Assembly: GCF_963678635.1 (NCBI RefSeq) | Contig: NC_087070.1 | Coordinates: forward strand, 55,158,617 to 55,222,616 | From: Symsagittifera roscoffensis | Lineage: Eukaryota; Xenacoelomorpha; Acoela; Convolutidae | DNA: 64,000 nt | Direction of reading: 5' to 3' | In this document: in pieces, positions 1 to 11,030 of the stretch | How the letters are laid out: each line of letters opens with the position of its first letter | Numbering within the stretch: the stretch's first letter is position 1 | Position numbers and translations under genes: made by a program | Notes under the pieces: generated by a model | Database searches by the model: none | What the model was told of the DNA's origin: nothing | What the model saw: only the letters and a program-made list of their open reading frames with translations

Positions 1-410
1 CCGGATGAACAGTCCGAGCTCGGGTCGTACTGCTCCTTTGTCTCGGTGAACTGAAAACTTCTTGTTACACTGGACCTTAACTCGACATTGACCTCTTGAG
101 TGGTTTGGGTAGCGATCGATTGTTGAAGTTCCATATGCAAAGTCCTCAGAAGGACATCCTTCAGAATTGAACTCACTAACTGATTCATTATCGATCGGCA
201 ATCCAGTTAAACGTCCCGACTGGGAATTGCTACTGGTTTTTTTCCCGTTTTTCGGTGATTGTCAACCTCTGCAGTGTTTCCATTCATTCATTGTCATGCC
301 TTTCAACCTCTCTGTCAAGCAGGTTACGGAGTTTCAGTTTCAGCAAGTCATCCCGTGCCACGTTCACCGTCTTGTTTAGCAAGGCTATGTTGTTGATACC
401 CAGCCTGGTT
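1..410 (-). pseudogene. pol: Pol linker downstream of RNase H (element A)
   Basis: The minus strand here continues from the duplicated RNase H segment. A frame beginning NLVQQELTRLGINNIALL can be read from about 430 to 360 and continues, with at least one stop, towards the window edge. No integrase HHCC or DDE motif is visible. It is presumed to be the spacer between RNase H and integrase, which some Gypsy families have as a long charged segment. Function inside the element is unknown; the assignment rests on continuity with the RT-RNase H frame. Confidence 0.55.
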
Positions 411-1611
411 AGTTCTTGCTGCACCAGGTTTGATCAAACTAGCAAATCCAACGGAACCGGATCACATTTCGCCAACCTTTTTATCTCAGCAGCCGTTCCC
501 ACGAGCAGTTCAGGTTGTCCTGGTATGTGGTGCCCTGACTTGACAAGCCACCTGGTGAGTGGCAGTTTGTCTTAGGTCTCTTTGTACAGGAATGAAAATC
601 CATCTTCAATTTCTGCTTGGTTGGTCTGTTTCTCTTCCAGTCGCTCATAAAATTCTGTCTTTTTGTTGAGGCTGTCAGCATTCTGGTGTTTGTCACGGGT
701 TCGATGCTCTATGATCATGTGGTATCCATCCTGACGCACGATTCAACGACCAATATAGCTTTGGTCCATCGAATAGGTATTGAGCCAAGCAAGAGCATGA
801 TTGTCTTCGCGCAACTCGAAGGGAGCACTCCCTAAGCAGGCTCTGTATTTTTCAATGAGAGTCACCGCCAACATATCCGCCTTTGGTGCACCGTGTTTAA
901 TTTCAGTGTCGCTCAGGACTTTACTTCCGTAAGATATTGGTCTGAGAACAGTCCTCCCATTCCACTCTTGTTCCTGGTGAAGTATGCCGCATATCGCAAC
1001 TACTAATGCATCTGTATCTAGCACAGACATCCCTTTTTCTGTCAGCATGCCCAGGACCGGAGCCTCACAAAGTTCGCGCTTGATATTCCCAAAGGAGACC
1101 TGAGCCTCGTCAGTTCAACTAAGCTTTTTTACCTTTACTTCGCATCGACTTCCGCATGGGGTATATCTTGTCAGCATACCCTTAGATAAACTCTCGGTAG
1201 TATTAGCGAATCCGAGAAAGCTCACCAATTGTGTGTCGGTCTTCGGTGCTTTCCATGTCAACACCGCTTCAACCGCTTCGGGATCCGGTCTGACCCCGTG
1301 TTTATCTACAAGGCGACACAGATACTTGATCGAGTCTCTCAGAATCTCGCACTTGGAAGGTTTGCATTTCAGGCCGGCTTGTTCCATGCAAGTAAAGACC
1401 TCGTCTAGTCTCTTGATAGGGTCCTCCAGCGTTGTCTTCGCGATGACCGCGTCATCAAGTTAAAACATTATGAGGTTGCCATACTTTTCAGTTACATTCG
1501 TGAGTGCCTGAGTCATTAATCGTTGGAACGTAGCCGTCGCATTGCATAGTCCAAATTGCATTCTATTCCACTGGTACAGCCCCAGTTCACACGCAAAGCT
1601 TGTTTTCTCAG
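411..1611 (-). pseudogene. pol: Second (left) copy of RT-RNase H segment, element A
   Basis: This segment aligns with 1630-2830 at an offset of about 1220 bases and shows the same palm-to-RNase H region. In this copy the RT catalytic box reads stop-L-D-D (near 1450-1458) where the other copy has Y-I-D-D. The RNase H start keeps its catalytic Asp (VLDTDALVVA, near 1020). Other frames of the copy are broken by indels. The right end fuses at about 1612 with the other copy inside a repeated string TCAGTTCTTGCTGCACCA. It is either an unequal-recombination product or two related elements joined; many substitutions separate the copies, so the event is old or joined divergent elements. Confidence 0.85.
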
Positions 1612-3110
1612 TTCTTGCTGCACCACGTCAGTTCTTGCTGCACCAGGTTTGATCGAACTAACAAATCCAATGGAATCGGATCACGTTCCGCCAACATTTT
1701 GATCTCAGCAGCCGTTTCCACGAGCAGTTTAGGTTGTCCTGGTATGGGGTGCCCTGGCTTGACAAGCCACCTGGTGAGTGGCAGTTTGTCGTTAGTCTCT
1801 TTGTACAGGAATGAAAATCCATCTTTAATTTCTGCTTGGTTGGTCTGCTTCTCTTCCAGTCGCTCATAAAAAACTGTCTTTTTGCTGAGGCTGTCGGCAT
1901 TCTGGTGTTTGTCACGAGTTCGATACTCTTTGATCATGTGGTATCCATCCAGATGCACGATCCAACGACTAATATAGCTTCGGTTCATCGAATAGGTCTT
2001 CATACAGACAAGAGCACGATTTTGTACGCGGAACTTGAAGGGAGCTCTCCCTAAGTAGGCTCTGTATTTATCAACGAAAAGGATCAACGCGAACATATCC
2101 GCCTTTGGAGCATGGTATTTCATTTCAGTGTCGCTCAGGACTTTACTTCCGTAAGCTGTTGGTCTGAGAACAGTTCTCCCAATCCACTCCTGTTCCTGGT
2201 AGAGTATGCCCGATATCGCAACTACTAATGAATATGTATCTACCACAAACATCCCCTTTTCTGTCAGCATGCCGAGGACCGGAGCGTCGCAAAGTTCGCG
2301 CATGATTGTCCCAAAGGAGACCTGAGCCTCGTCAGTACAATTGAATTGTTTACCTTTATTTCGCATCAACTTCTGCCTGGGGTATATCTTGTCAGCATAC
2401 CCTTTGATAAACTCTTGGCAGTAGTTAGCGAATACGAGAAAGCTCATCAAATGCGTCTCGGTCTTTGGTGCTTTCCGTGTCAACACCGCTTCACCCATTC
2501 CGGGATGCGGTCTGACCCCGTGTTTATCTACAAGGTGACCCAGATACTTGATTGAGACTCTCAGGATCTCGCACTTGGAAGGTTTGCATTTCAGGCCGGC
2601 TTCTTTCATGCAAGTAAAGACCTCGTCTAGTCTCTTTATATTGTCCTCGAACGTTGGTGTCGCAATGACCACGTCATCAATGTAACACATTATGAGGTTG
2701 CAAACTTTTCAGTAAAATTCGTGAGTGCCTGAGCCATTAATCGTTGGAACGTAGCCGTCGCATTGCAGAGTCCAAACGGCATTCTTTTCCATTGGTGCAG
2801 CCCCAGTTCACACGCAAAGCCTGTTTTCTCTCGATTTTGTTTCCTGAGGGGCACTTGCCAGAACGCAGAGCCCAAGTCAAGCACGTGAAGAATTTTGCAT
2901 TTCCTAACTTGGAGAGAATCTCGTCGATGTCGGGAATCGGGTATGCGTCCCTTATCGTTACTGCATTCAGGTAGCGGAAATCACACCAAAATCTATGTTA
3001 CCCCCTTTTCTTTGTTGCCTTGACAACGTCGCAAACCCACAGGGACATCGACGAATCGATCATGTCATATTCCCTTACCATTTTATTTTCTTTTCTGCAT
3101 GCTTCGGACT
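1612..3110 (-). pseudogene. pol: Reverse transcriptase and RNase H, element A
   Basis: Three frames make up one RT-RNase H region. At 3000-2890 the fingers motif DFRYLNAVTIRDAYPIPDID is readable. At 2884-2690 the palm segment LDLGSAFWQVPL and the RMPFGLCNATATFQRLM motif follow after a frameshift. From 2690 the catalytic box MCYIDDVV (YIDD at 2684-2673) is intact, followed by thumb, connection and RNase H. In RNase H the first catalytic Asp of the D-A-S box is lost (VVDTYSLVVA). The 360-residue frame 2690-1608 is the longest open stretch in the window. RT would copy element RNA into DNA; this copy cannot, given the breaks. Confidence 0.93.
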
Positions 3111-3674
3111 TGTGTGGGTTCATTCTCCCTCTTCTATTTCTATTTCATGTTCTACAAAATTGCAATAGCCTATATCAGCCTTGTGCTTCGAAAAAACGTC
3201 TACGCTCCGATTTAACTCCGCACTGAGCGAGTCTAGTTCCTTACCTGGTAAATTGCATTTCAAGTGCTCTATCTCAGGTAGGGCGGGCTTGCTCGATGCT
3301 AATTCTGCTTCTGTTGGTTTCTCAGGAAAATTTGAGCAACTAGACAGCCCATTGTCTGTCTCTTTTTTAGAAGAATTCAATTCACTTATCCTCTCTAATA
3401 CGCATTCTTGGTTGGCATGTAAAGGACATTCAGTTACTTCATATTTCGTGGAGTTCTCCACGCTCCGATACTCTGTGCTCAGATGCATTGAGTAACTAAG
3501 TTTCTTGCCCCTTTGTATCGTCACTGTTGTTGTCTCTGTGTTCAACAACACACTCACACACAGTCCGCTCTGAGTGAGTGAGAAACTTCTCCCTAAAATA
3601 GCTGAGCTATTACTGTTTGGATTGGGAACCAGACACACTAGTCTGTCGTTACTAAGCTCTTTCAGGTTCCTCAT
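3111..3674 (-). pseudogene. pol: Pol segment between protease and RT, element A
   Basis: A 184-residue frame begins MRNLKELSNDRLVCLVPNPN and ends with DVFSKHKADIGYCNFVEHEI, a stretch typical of the entry into the RT domain of Gypsy Pol (the 'DVFS..DIG...HEI' signature). It contains no catalytic residues itself. It lies between the protease frame (3765-4110) and the RT fingers, as expected for a Gag-Pol or Pol polyprotein connector. The frame stops just before the fingers domain, which continues in another frame. Confidence 0.8.
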
Positions 3675-3764
3675 CCTAAAGATCGCTATAACAGTCTGAT
3701 GTGGTTTTAACCTAACTTTCCGATATAGGAAAATGGCACCTTTGCTGGCTTAATTAGGATTTTT

Positions 3765-4110
3765 TTAAATTGTTTTCTTTTCGTACTTCCTCTCTGGGTC
3801 CTTGATTCTTATCAATCCGTCGTTGAGGTCAATCGTGACATTGAAGTTGCGCACAAAATCTCGTCCTAGGATGAACTGGTCAGACTCATCAAGATTCTCG
3901 ACGACCAGGAAACTCATCCAGAGGTGTCTCTCTCCTAGCTGCAACGAGATGATAGGGGTCTTTCCGGTCACGTACATTGCACCCTGATTAGCCGCTGCCA
4001 GTCTGATAGTAGTTGGAATCAGATCCGACAGATCAAAACCCATATCGGTCCAAGTGCTCACAGGCTTGATACTGACCACTTATCCTGCGTCTAATAGCTC
4101 CTTCACAGAG
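3765..4110 (-). pseudogene. pol: Retropepsin-like protease, element A
   Basis: The minus strand encodes E-L-L-D-A-G followed by a stop codon at 4082-4080 and then VVSIKPVSTWTDMG. The active-site box is D-A-G (Asp codon 4091-4089) instead of the usual D-T-G or D-S-G. About 80 residues later FILGRDFVRNFNVTIDL gives the conserved I-L-G-R-D flap/C-terminal motif of Gypsy aspartic proteases. The enzyme would mature Gag and Pol. The stop directly after the active site means the copy is inactive; whether D-A-G is native to the family or a mutation cannot be told from one copy. Confidence 0.85.
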
Positions 4111-4342
4111 AGTTGTCTACTCTGCACGTCTAGTACATGCGCGGCCAGATAAGCATCACAGCCTATGCAGACTGCGTCTTGTTCGAGCATGGCGTTGTGT
4201 CCGATTCGTCGGGCCTTAACCTCTTCTGGACCAACGTAGGTCCTGCCTGCCTGTTTTTTTTTGCAACGATCACATGATCTTTAGTGTAAGTGTTTATGCC
4301 GTCCACGTTCCTGAGAATTTCGTGTGGGCCATAAACTTCAAT

Positions 4343-4961
4343 TTAGTGTCCATCTACTTTCGTTAGCCTCGGTCCACCTGATGTGAGTAACGCTCTCACT
4401 GCCCTAGAATCCAGTTTGGGTTCCTTCTGTCTCAGGTAGTCCGCGTAGATGTCCGGGTGTACTGCCGTGATCTCGGTCAGCTTGCTCAAGTTCTTCACCA
4501 CCTGATGGACCGCGACCGATATGATCGACATTTTTTTGGTCCCCTCTCTTGACATGCTGAAGGTCTTTCCCGAGATGATATTAATTTTTAGACCCTGCTT
4601 CCTGCGCTCCTGGTTGTCCTCTTTTTTCTTTAGTCTTTCTAGAATGTCAAGTTTCTCGCGCAGCTCTGTATTTTCTAATTCTGAAATTACCCACTGCTCA
4701 AACTCTTTGATAGCCATTTTTTGCTGAACATGCTGAAATGCGGTCCGTGCTGCTAGGCCATAATTCCACTTTGAGCGCGCAGGCTGTCTCTGCCTCCAGT
4801 CTCAAGGCAATCGCCTCATCAGGAAAGGTCTTCATCTTCTTGGTCGTGAATGTGCCTATTGTCACCTCTTTTTTCCGGACTTCGGCTTCATTCATCAGGC
4901 GGGCTCGACTAGCCTTGACCACCGTAAGCGCCTCTTCATGGCGGGGATGCTTCGCGTCCAC
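4343..4961 (-). pseudogene. Gag-Pol linker, charged, element A
   Basis: Two overlapping frames (4961-4698 and 4717-4343) carry a lysine- and glutamate-rich sequence, for example LREKLDILERLKKKEDNQER near 4660-4600, likely a coiled coil. They lie between the CCHC knuckle and protease. No known domain is recognised. The frame change near 4700 is probably an indel. The position suggests a Gag C-terminal or Gag-Pol linker; no function is claimed. Confidence 0.55.
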
Positions 4962-4963
4962 TA

Positions 4964-5239
4964 CTACATCTCAGAATTGACTGCAATCCGACTTGAAATA
5001 ACCTCCAAATTACAGAAGAAGCATCCCGGTCCATATTTCATTATGAGCCCTCTCACATACTCTTCGTGGTCTTTGTCGGTTGCATCAACGTCGTCAAGAA
5101 AGTAGCCCATCGACTCCATTATTAGTTTGTAAGTAGAACAGGCTGAAATATGGTGGTCCATCGAACCACAATTTGCACAAGACCTCTTCTTATTCAGGAG
5201 GCCTATACCAACTGGAATTTGCGCTAGTATTTGTTCCAC
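4964..5239 (-). pseudogene. gag: Gag nucleocapsid with CCHC zinc knuckle, element A
   Basis: The frame contains CANCGSMDHHISAC, a perfect C-x2-C-x4-H-x4-C zinc knuckle, followed by FLDDVDATDKDHEEYVRGL and a second Cys pair (CFFC). A single knuckle is the normal nucleic-acid-binding signature of Gag nucleocapsid, which packages element RNA. It lies between the capsid-like frame (5382-5798) and the linker. The knuckle itself is intact although the gene is not. Confidence 0.85.
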
Positions 5240-5381
5240 TGTAGTTGCCGTAATTGCTGTATCAATTTTACGCCCTTGCTTTTATGAGCAGGTATTCACG
5301 CGACTTCATGCGCAAATAATCGGGCGTGGGTACTTAATCCAGCGATAGGGTGAAGTGTGTGGCCAACATGGTTTTAGCTCA

Positions 5382-5798
5382 TCAATTTTCACTCCATCCA
5401 TAATTTTTGAGGCAATGGCCAGGTTCCGTTCCGATCTTTTCGTCAGGTTTGCTTCTCCTTCTGAGTAATTCGAGGTCATCCAAAAACTTGTCTATGGTTT
5501 TGTCATCTCTTTGACGCCTCTTTTCTAACTTCACCATAGCTTGATGACCCTGTACACTCGAGTCGAAGCAATTCAGCAAGATGTCGATTATTTTTCGAGC
5601 GATGTTTCGTTCATTAGTCCTTTTTGACATTACACAGTTTAGAACCGTGCCCTCTAGGTTGCTTGTCAGTTCGCTGCACTCATATTTCTTGGAGAGATTC
5701 TCTTCCTCAAAATGTATCTTCATCACCTCTATCCAGGTATCGATGCAGCTATCTGATCTTCCTTGTATGAATTCGGCTTTTTGAGTGTCCCTTTTCAA
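5382..5798 (-). pseudogene. gag: Gag capsid-like segment, element A
   Basis: A 138-residue frame with alternating charged helices (IDTWIEVMKIHFEEENLSKK; TIDKFLDDLELLRRRSKPDE) fits the retrotransposon Gag capsid fold by position and style: a W-x(n)-F helix, then a conserved F-L-D-D-L-E-L-L-R-R helix before the zinc knuckle. No single diagnostic residue proves it. The frame ends without joining the knuckle frame, so at least one frameshift separates them. Confidence 0.7.
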
Positions 5799-5907
5799 CG
5801 CTCTCCTCTCTCGGTTGATTTCGAGAGTTTGATGATGAATGTTTCAAGAGATCTATTCAAGGGCTCAAACATTGAAGCAAACATCGTTGTGTCCTGCGAA
5901 ACGGTAG

Positions 5908-7277
5908 TCAGATTTGGCACAACCTGACTTGTGGCGTTGTCGGTGACTGTGCATCCGACGTCGCTTCCGCTTCTGACGAGGCCGGAATGGTTTTACCCGC
6001 CCCGAAGGGGTTGCCCTGGGTCTCCCTCTCTGTGGTTAGACTCAAAGCTGCTTCTTGATCTCGACTGGGCACCTGCATAACTGCGTGATCTGTCCTCGTC
6101 AATCGCCTGGCGTGAGTTCTCCGTTAGAGCGAGACAATTCTCTCAGTTGCTACTGCTCAAGAGCTCATCGAGATTCCGCATCATAAGGTCTGCTTTGGCA
6201 TCTAACCATTTCTCCAGTCTAGTCAAGCTATGAGCATAGCTTTTGTCGTAATCGTTCAATCTCGGCATCTTAACGTCTCTTTCCTGTGGCTCCTTAGTTG
6301 CCAGCGCTAAGCTTTCTGCCAGGCATTGATCGGTGTCCCGAATCAGCTGGGCTTGACCTTTTCTTGCTTGGGACTTCACGTCGGTCAGCTCGTCTCTCAA
6401 TCTTTCATGGCCTTTTTGAGCCCTTTCTTCAACCCGATCCATCCTCTTGGTCATATCGATCGCAGTTCTTCAAGGCCTGTCATTATACCAGCAAACATGT
6501 CACTCAAGTTGCTAGCCGCTCCCAGCACTGGGGTAAGACCCAGGGACGATGACGTCAATTGAGGTGCAGCCTGGTACTCGACGATGCACAACCCGTCTGA
6601 GTGCCCATCGACATCATCATCCTTATGTCGATGATGCTCCCATCGTTATCCCATCTGACATTAGTCTAGTTGGCGAGTCAGACAACGCTTTCTTGCTCTT
6701 CTCCTGTCTCGAGCTAGGTGTCAAGTCCATGTCCGAGTGCATCAGACCCGGATCGTCATAACCTGAGAACAATCCATCAGTTCGGAGAGACTTCATGCAC
6801 TAATCTTCATCGTCTTGAAGCTTCTTTTGAACTTGGTTGTTCTTCTCTTGGACTATTGCTCGACATCGTCGCATTCTTGCCCTGTTTGACTAGAGAGGTT
6901 TCTTCCCGCTCAAATTTCTCGCCAGGCTCTTCTGTGTCGTCGCGATGGTGGTCGTCGGGTCGGATTAGCGTCTGCTCACCTTCGTCGAAGTGATCCGTTG
7001 GCGTCACGTTAGCCGATCTGGCCTCATCATTTAGCTCTTTATCGCCATCTCAATTCTTCTCACTTCTTAGTTTCATTTCGCTCACTGAAAGATCACAATA
7101 ACCTTCACTTGCTGCTTCACAAGCAAAGACGTGCGTGATGCTACTAATCGATGATTGGCTACGCCGTGATTGAAACCTCCGCGTGCTTTCCGTGCTCAGT
7201 CTGGGAATCTTAGTTGCTTCTCTTAGCGAGTCTCTACGCTGCATGTTTCGTGACAAAAAACCTTCTTTTGAAGGCAA
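5908..7277 (-). pseudogene. gag: Gag N-terminal region, element A
   Basis: Several minus-strand frames succeed one another: 7277-7050 (Arg/Ser-rich, contains MQRRDSLREATKIPRLSTES at about 7241), 7007-6807 (acidic, TPTDHFDEGEQTLIRPDDHH), 6454-6143 (heptad-like MTKRMDRVEERAQKGHERLR, probable coiled coil) and 6102-5908. They lie upstream of capsid and have an amino-acid usage that looks coding, so they are assigned to a long Gag N-terminus. The true start is either the ATG at 7277 or the one near 7241; I cannot decide. Gaps between frames hold stops and indels. Confidence 0.6.
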
Positions 7278-8160
7278 TGCACAAGCTCCAAAAACAAATT
7301 TGAAAAAATTTGCCTACGCCCACCTACTCAACTCCTTCAATATCAAAAATTGCCCTTCAATCTCTAAGAGATGCAATTATTGACTGAGATAAACTTACAC
7401 CCATGGCCTGTCTAGTGTTGAGTTGTTACTAACTCACTCAGTCACCTAGTATAATAGTATCACAAAATTTATAAAGATTTTATAACCAACACAAAATACA
7501 ATTGATAACCAGATGAGAATACCCTACAGGTGACAGCGATCTTTCATTCAGTATCACTTTACCGCTAAAGAAGTATCAAATCACTGCTTTGTTTAAAATT
7601 GAACAATATTTTACAAAAGAGCAGTGATGGTTTCTGTAACAAATAAATAAAACTTAGTCTTAAAGAAAAAGACTTCCCTCGATTGGAACACTGCAAAAGA
7701 ACGAAGCCCAGGACACTGTCTTCTCAAGTGAGTGTGTCGTGTCCAGTACATTCCTCGAGGTCTTTCTTGATTTGTCCTGCCATTGCCCGAGCTGTCCTAC
7801 TACGTAGCTGAAGGCAATCTCTTGATCGAAAAAATCTAGAGTCTAAGCAAAAGCTCTCCCACACCCGGAGAGCTCCAAGTGCACGAGAGTAGGGAACTTG
7901 TCTAATACACTCACCGATGCTTTTTTTTTGTTTCCAGATTGCCTGAGCCTTCCTACTAAGTAGCTCAAGGCAACCACACAACCAAAATCATTATCAAAAA
8001 AATTTTGATCGGATATTTTTGATGAACCCGATTTAGAATCCAAAGTTAATCGCAAATCTCGGGGTCATTTGGGCCAGTATTCTGCTATTATTCACGTCTC
8101 GTGAGTACCCGACCTTCTATTTAGATCTCAATGGCATATCTACATATCTAAGGATGTCTA
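7278..8160. other. Noncoding stretch upstream of element A gag
   Basis: No convincing gene. This is where the 5' untranslated region and 5' LTR of element A should be, but I cannot place LTR ends or a primer-binding site with confidence. Frames present on the minus strand (for example 7981-7724) lack domain features and overlap a repeated hairpin, so they are not called. Confidence 0.5.
7767..7983. repeat. Two diverged copies of a palindromic motif
   Basis: GCCCGAGCTGTCCTACTACG (from about 7787) and GCCTGAGCCTTCCTACTAAG (from about 7940) begin two ~45-base direct repeats about 155 bases apart. Each copy continues into GTAGCT(C/G)AAGGCAA, so that GCCTGAGC can pair with GCTCAAGGC across a 14-base loop in the right copy; the left copy pairs less well. 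This could be a diverged LTR feature or an independent small repeat. Confidence 0.55.
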
Positions 8161-8168
8161 AATTGTCC

Positions 8169-8570
8169 AGGAGGGTACCTCCAAACTTCCACTTAGGAGG
8201 GTTGTTAAAGGGCTTGAGTCACTTCGGAGGGTTACTTCGGAGGGTTGTTAAGAAACTCAACTTACTCCGGAGGGTTACCTCGGAGGGTACCTTAAGCACC
8301 TAAGTTGTTTCGGAGGGTCCTCTTAAGCTCACTAACGAGGGTCAAAAAGAGGCTTAAGTCACTCCGGAGGGTTACTTCGGAGGGTTCCCTCAAAATTCTT
8401 TTTCAAGTTTCGCTTAAAGTGGTCTCCAGCTAGTCTCAAAAAGCGTCAAACACGCAAAATTCACACTGTGGGGTTATTTTAACTGTCTCGGAGGGTTGTG
8501 TGAAAAATTGTTGCTAAGGAGGTTTTTTAGGGGCTTAGCTGACTCTGGAGGGTTGCTTCGAAGGGTTCCC
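8169..8570 (+). repeat. Degenerate 43-bp minisatellite built on CGGAGGGTT
   Basis: The heptamer GGAGGGT occurs at 8170, 8196, 8226, 8239, 8269, 8282, 8312, 8366, 8379, 8490 and 8547, with near matches at 8336 and 8560. Spacing alternates 13 and 30 bases (8226/8239, 8269/8282, 8366/8379 are 13 apart; 8226 to 8269 to 8312 are 43 apart). This is a decayed tandem repeat with a composite 43-base unit. All copies here are on one strand. Scattered single copies continue at 8708, 9099, 9542, 9765, 9844 and 10782. Function unknown. Confidence 0.85.
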
Positions 8571-11030
8571 CAAAAATCACAAAAACAGATAATTTTACCG
8601 CTCTAAAGCCTCCGATTGCGGTCTACCTTGCTTAAAACTTGGTTGGCTGACTCGGTAAACCTTTCCAGTAGGACAAAGTTGTGGTTTTATAAAAACTTCT
8701 GCTGCTCGGAGGGTTCCCTGAAATTAAAAAAAAAATTTCCTTCCTGAAGTTATCAACCCAAAAACTGTTGCGGCCTAGGAAAGTGATCAAAAAACGTCGA
8801 ATTATGATGCTAAAATTATTCCGATCGGTTCGCTAGTCTTTGAGAAATCACCAAAAACGCGTTCGTTAAGTTGGCCATTTTTCACCACCTATATAGGTTC
8901 TCAGAGACTTTTTCCGCAACTCTTACTAAAAGTGTCTAAAAATACTTGAAATGGGCGTAGTAGCCTTGTACGGCACTGTAGAAACCGGAGCAAAATTGTT
9001 TTGGAAACAAAAAATTGGCCAAAAACTGTCAAATTTGGACCCTCCGATTCCTTCGTTTTCCGATATTTAAGTCTTTAGCTCTATCCGCGAAACTATTCGG
9101 AGGGTTACTCAAAAATCGCCCTAGCCACCCAGCACGTTATGCTAGCAGGCTCCAAACATAAAAACTTTTATCACTCTAACTCTAAAAACTCAAAAACTCG
9201 ATTCTCAAAACATATTGACGAAATTCGAAAAATTACAAAAAATTTGATGGAAGTCTTTTACCTTATAGTTTCTTTAGTTAGGGGTGACGAACTACGTAGT
9301 AGCTCACTGATGTTTCTGCTGCTCGGAAAAATGCGGATATGCAAAGTTTCTGGGGTTAACAGTTTGGTCGAAAATCAGTATTTTTCGACAAAATTGGGGT
9401 GTTTCTCGGGTCTAAATGAGAGATAAAAAATATATAATAAGGATTAAAAACCTATTAGTTTTCGTTAATCAACATTACTATACCCTCTTCTGCACCGAAT
9501 TATCCGAATTAGGACATTTAGCTTGGAAAATTGCAACCGATGGAGGGTGCAATCGGACCGAGCCAACTGTGCAACCACTTCAGTTTTAATGAAATAGTAC
9601 CTGAACCATACCAAAATTGGGTCAATGATACCCAAAAGTTGTTGTGGATGTTGTCTTTGATGCCCTGTGTTGAATCTGGAAAGCGTATGTCAGCTTGACA
9701 ATCTACTCTCCGGTCACTGGCAAAATTTTCAATAATGTACTTAATTACTCAAACAACATTCAAGGGAGGGTACCTTACCCACCAACAAAACACCCGATCT
9801 TTCGATCAGAAATGATATAAATCAATCTGAAACAACAGCAATAGGAGGGTGAGATCACGATGCATCCAGAAAAAAACCATATAAACTGTCACTTTATGTT
9901 TTTTTTTTACTGTTTTTGGTCTTTTTTGGGTTTTTCTACTGTTTTTTTTTATAGTTTTCTGTTTTCAAGTAAATTTATTTTTGGCTTTTTCTTGGTCATA
10001 TTCTATTTTGGTTCGGTTTTACACTTTCTGTTTAATTGCTTTTGATCTCATGGCTTTGGAATAAGCGGGCCCATGACTTCCCCCTGATTTTTTGGTCTTA
10101 ACTAAGTTAAAAAGCTAAATAGTACCAGGCGGAGTGTCGGTACATTCCTCCTAATACAATACGGGACATTAAGGCCTCTAAATCAGGCATACGCCCGGAG
10201 CCGAGGGTTCGTTGCTGAAAAGTTTGCTGATCATGATAGTCTTCTGCTTTTAACAGGCCCAACCAGGAGCACCATAAAAACGTCTATGTAACATTTGCCC
10301 AAATACTACATAGTGACGGAGCCTTTAAAAAGCACTTATTGACGACTGGCCGGCATCAGTTACCTAAATTCTACTCGTTTTTCACCGTCTAGACCTAGCC
10401 AGTTGATTTTCTGGTTTGTTCAGGGCTACGTAACTTTTGATCGGCTTTCGTTTGCATGCAAAGATAATCACATAGCTGGTTCTCGGATCCGCAGACTACA
10501 TGACTACCATTAAAATACGGCTCGAATATCCGATTTTACTCTGTTTTAGTGACAGTTATCTACTAAATCCATTGGAGATGGATTGACTTTTTCCTCTTTC
10601 TAGCTATTCATAACCTGAAATACCAAACAAAACTGGAGCTAATTATAATGTTCAGGGCATTAAAGTAGCTAAAATTTGCGTTTATCACAGTCTCTCAGCA
10701 TATATCAGTCTCCGAACACCGGGCCTCCAAGTTCGTGCTTTTTTGGAAATAACAACGTTCTCTCCTCAATTTCGTGGAACGGGAGGGTACTGTTCCGCTC
10801 CGGATGTTCCACTGAAGTCTCCTTTCGTGAGATCTCTTCCTGCTAAGTGTCTTACAGTGTCCTGTTACCACAATAAGACGTATCGTTATTCTCGTGTTTT
10901 TTACCGACCGTTTTTCGTTCTGTATCTCCGGTTGTCTATTATTATAAATTTCTTGCCAAATATGGCCGTTTCTGCATTTCTCAGAAATAGACCGCTCAGA
11001 ATCGAAATTAAAATTTCCAGAATATTCTGA
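8571..11030. other. Intergenic stretch without recognised genes
   Basis: No domain-bearing frame is seen. Short open frames (9139-9426, 9860-10045, 10743-11030) have no recognisable motif; the one at 9860 is driven by T-runs. The part 10080-10740 is less AT-rich than its surroundings and looks like unique sequence, but no RNA gene structure was recognised. Single GGAGGGT motifs recur through the stretch. Confidence 0.5.

Larger units (their letters stand above)
1..7277 (-). mobile_element. Ty3/Gypsy element A, degenerate, cut by left window edge
   Basis: Read on the minus strand from 7277 to 1, the order is gag N-terminus, coiled-coil region, capsid, CCHC knuckle, protease, RT, RNase H and a downstream Pol linker. 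This is the domain order of Ty3/Gypsy (Metaviridae) elements. Every domain is interrupted by stops or frameshifts, so it is a dead copy. Base composition is more balanced than in family B to the right. Integrase and the 3' LTR are not visible and would lie left of position 1. The 5' LTR was not delimited with confidence. Domain identity is secure; the exact family is not. Confidence 0.9.

Noticed and set aside
481-696. Minus-strand frame MTNTRMLTASTKRQ and its twin at 1658-1915
   Set aside because: Out-of-phase shadow of the RNase H region; duplicated only because the DNA is duplicated.
1600-1869. Plus-strand frames antisense to element A pol (also 255-575 and 1836-2054)
   Set aside because: Antisense shadows; no domain, and the sense strand is clearly pol.
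6298-6993. Plus-strand frames antisense to element A gag
   Set aside because: Overlap the better-supported minus-strand gag; no motif.
7724-7981. Minus-strand 85-codon frame with Cys/Arg content
   Set aside because: It contains the repeated hairpin translated twice; no protein features.
8169-8570. CRISPR array or telomeric repeat
   Set aside because: Repeat core is only 7-9 bases with variable spacers and no fixed direct repeat; the motif is not a known telomere unit and the context is eukaryotic.
9139-9426. 95-codon plus-strand frame
   Set aside because: No recognisable motif, within a region showing minisatellite remnants; too weak to call.
9860-10045. Phe-rich 61-codon frame, apparent membrane protein
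   Set aside because: Driven by T-runs in noncoding DNA.
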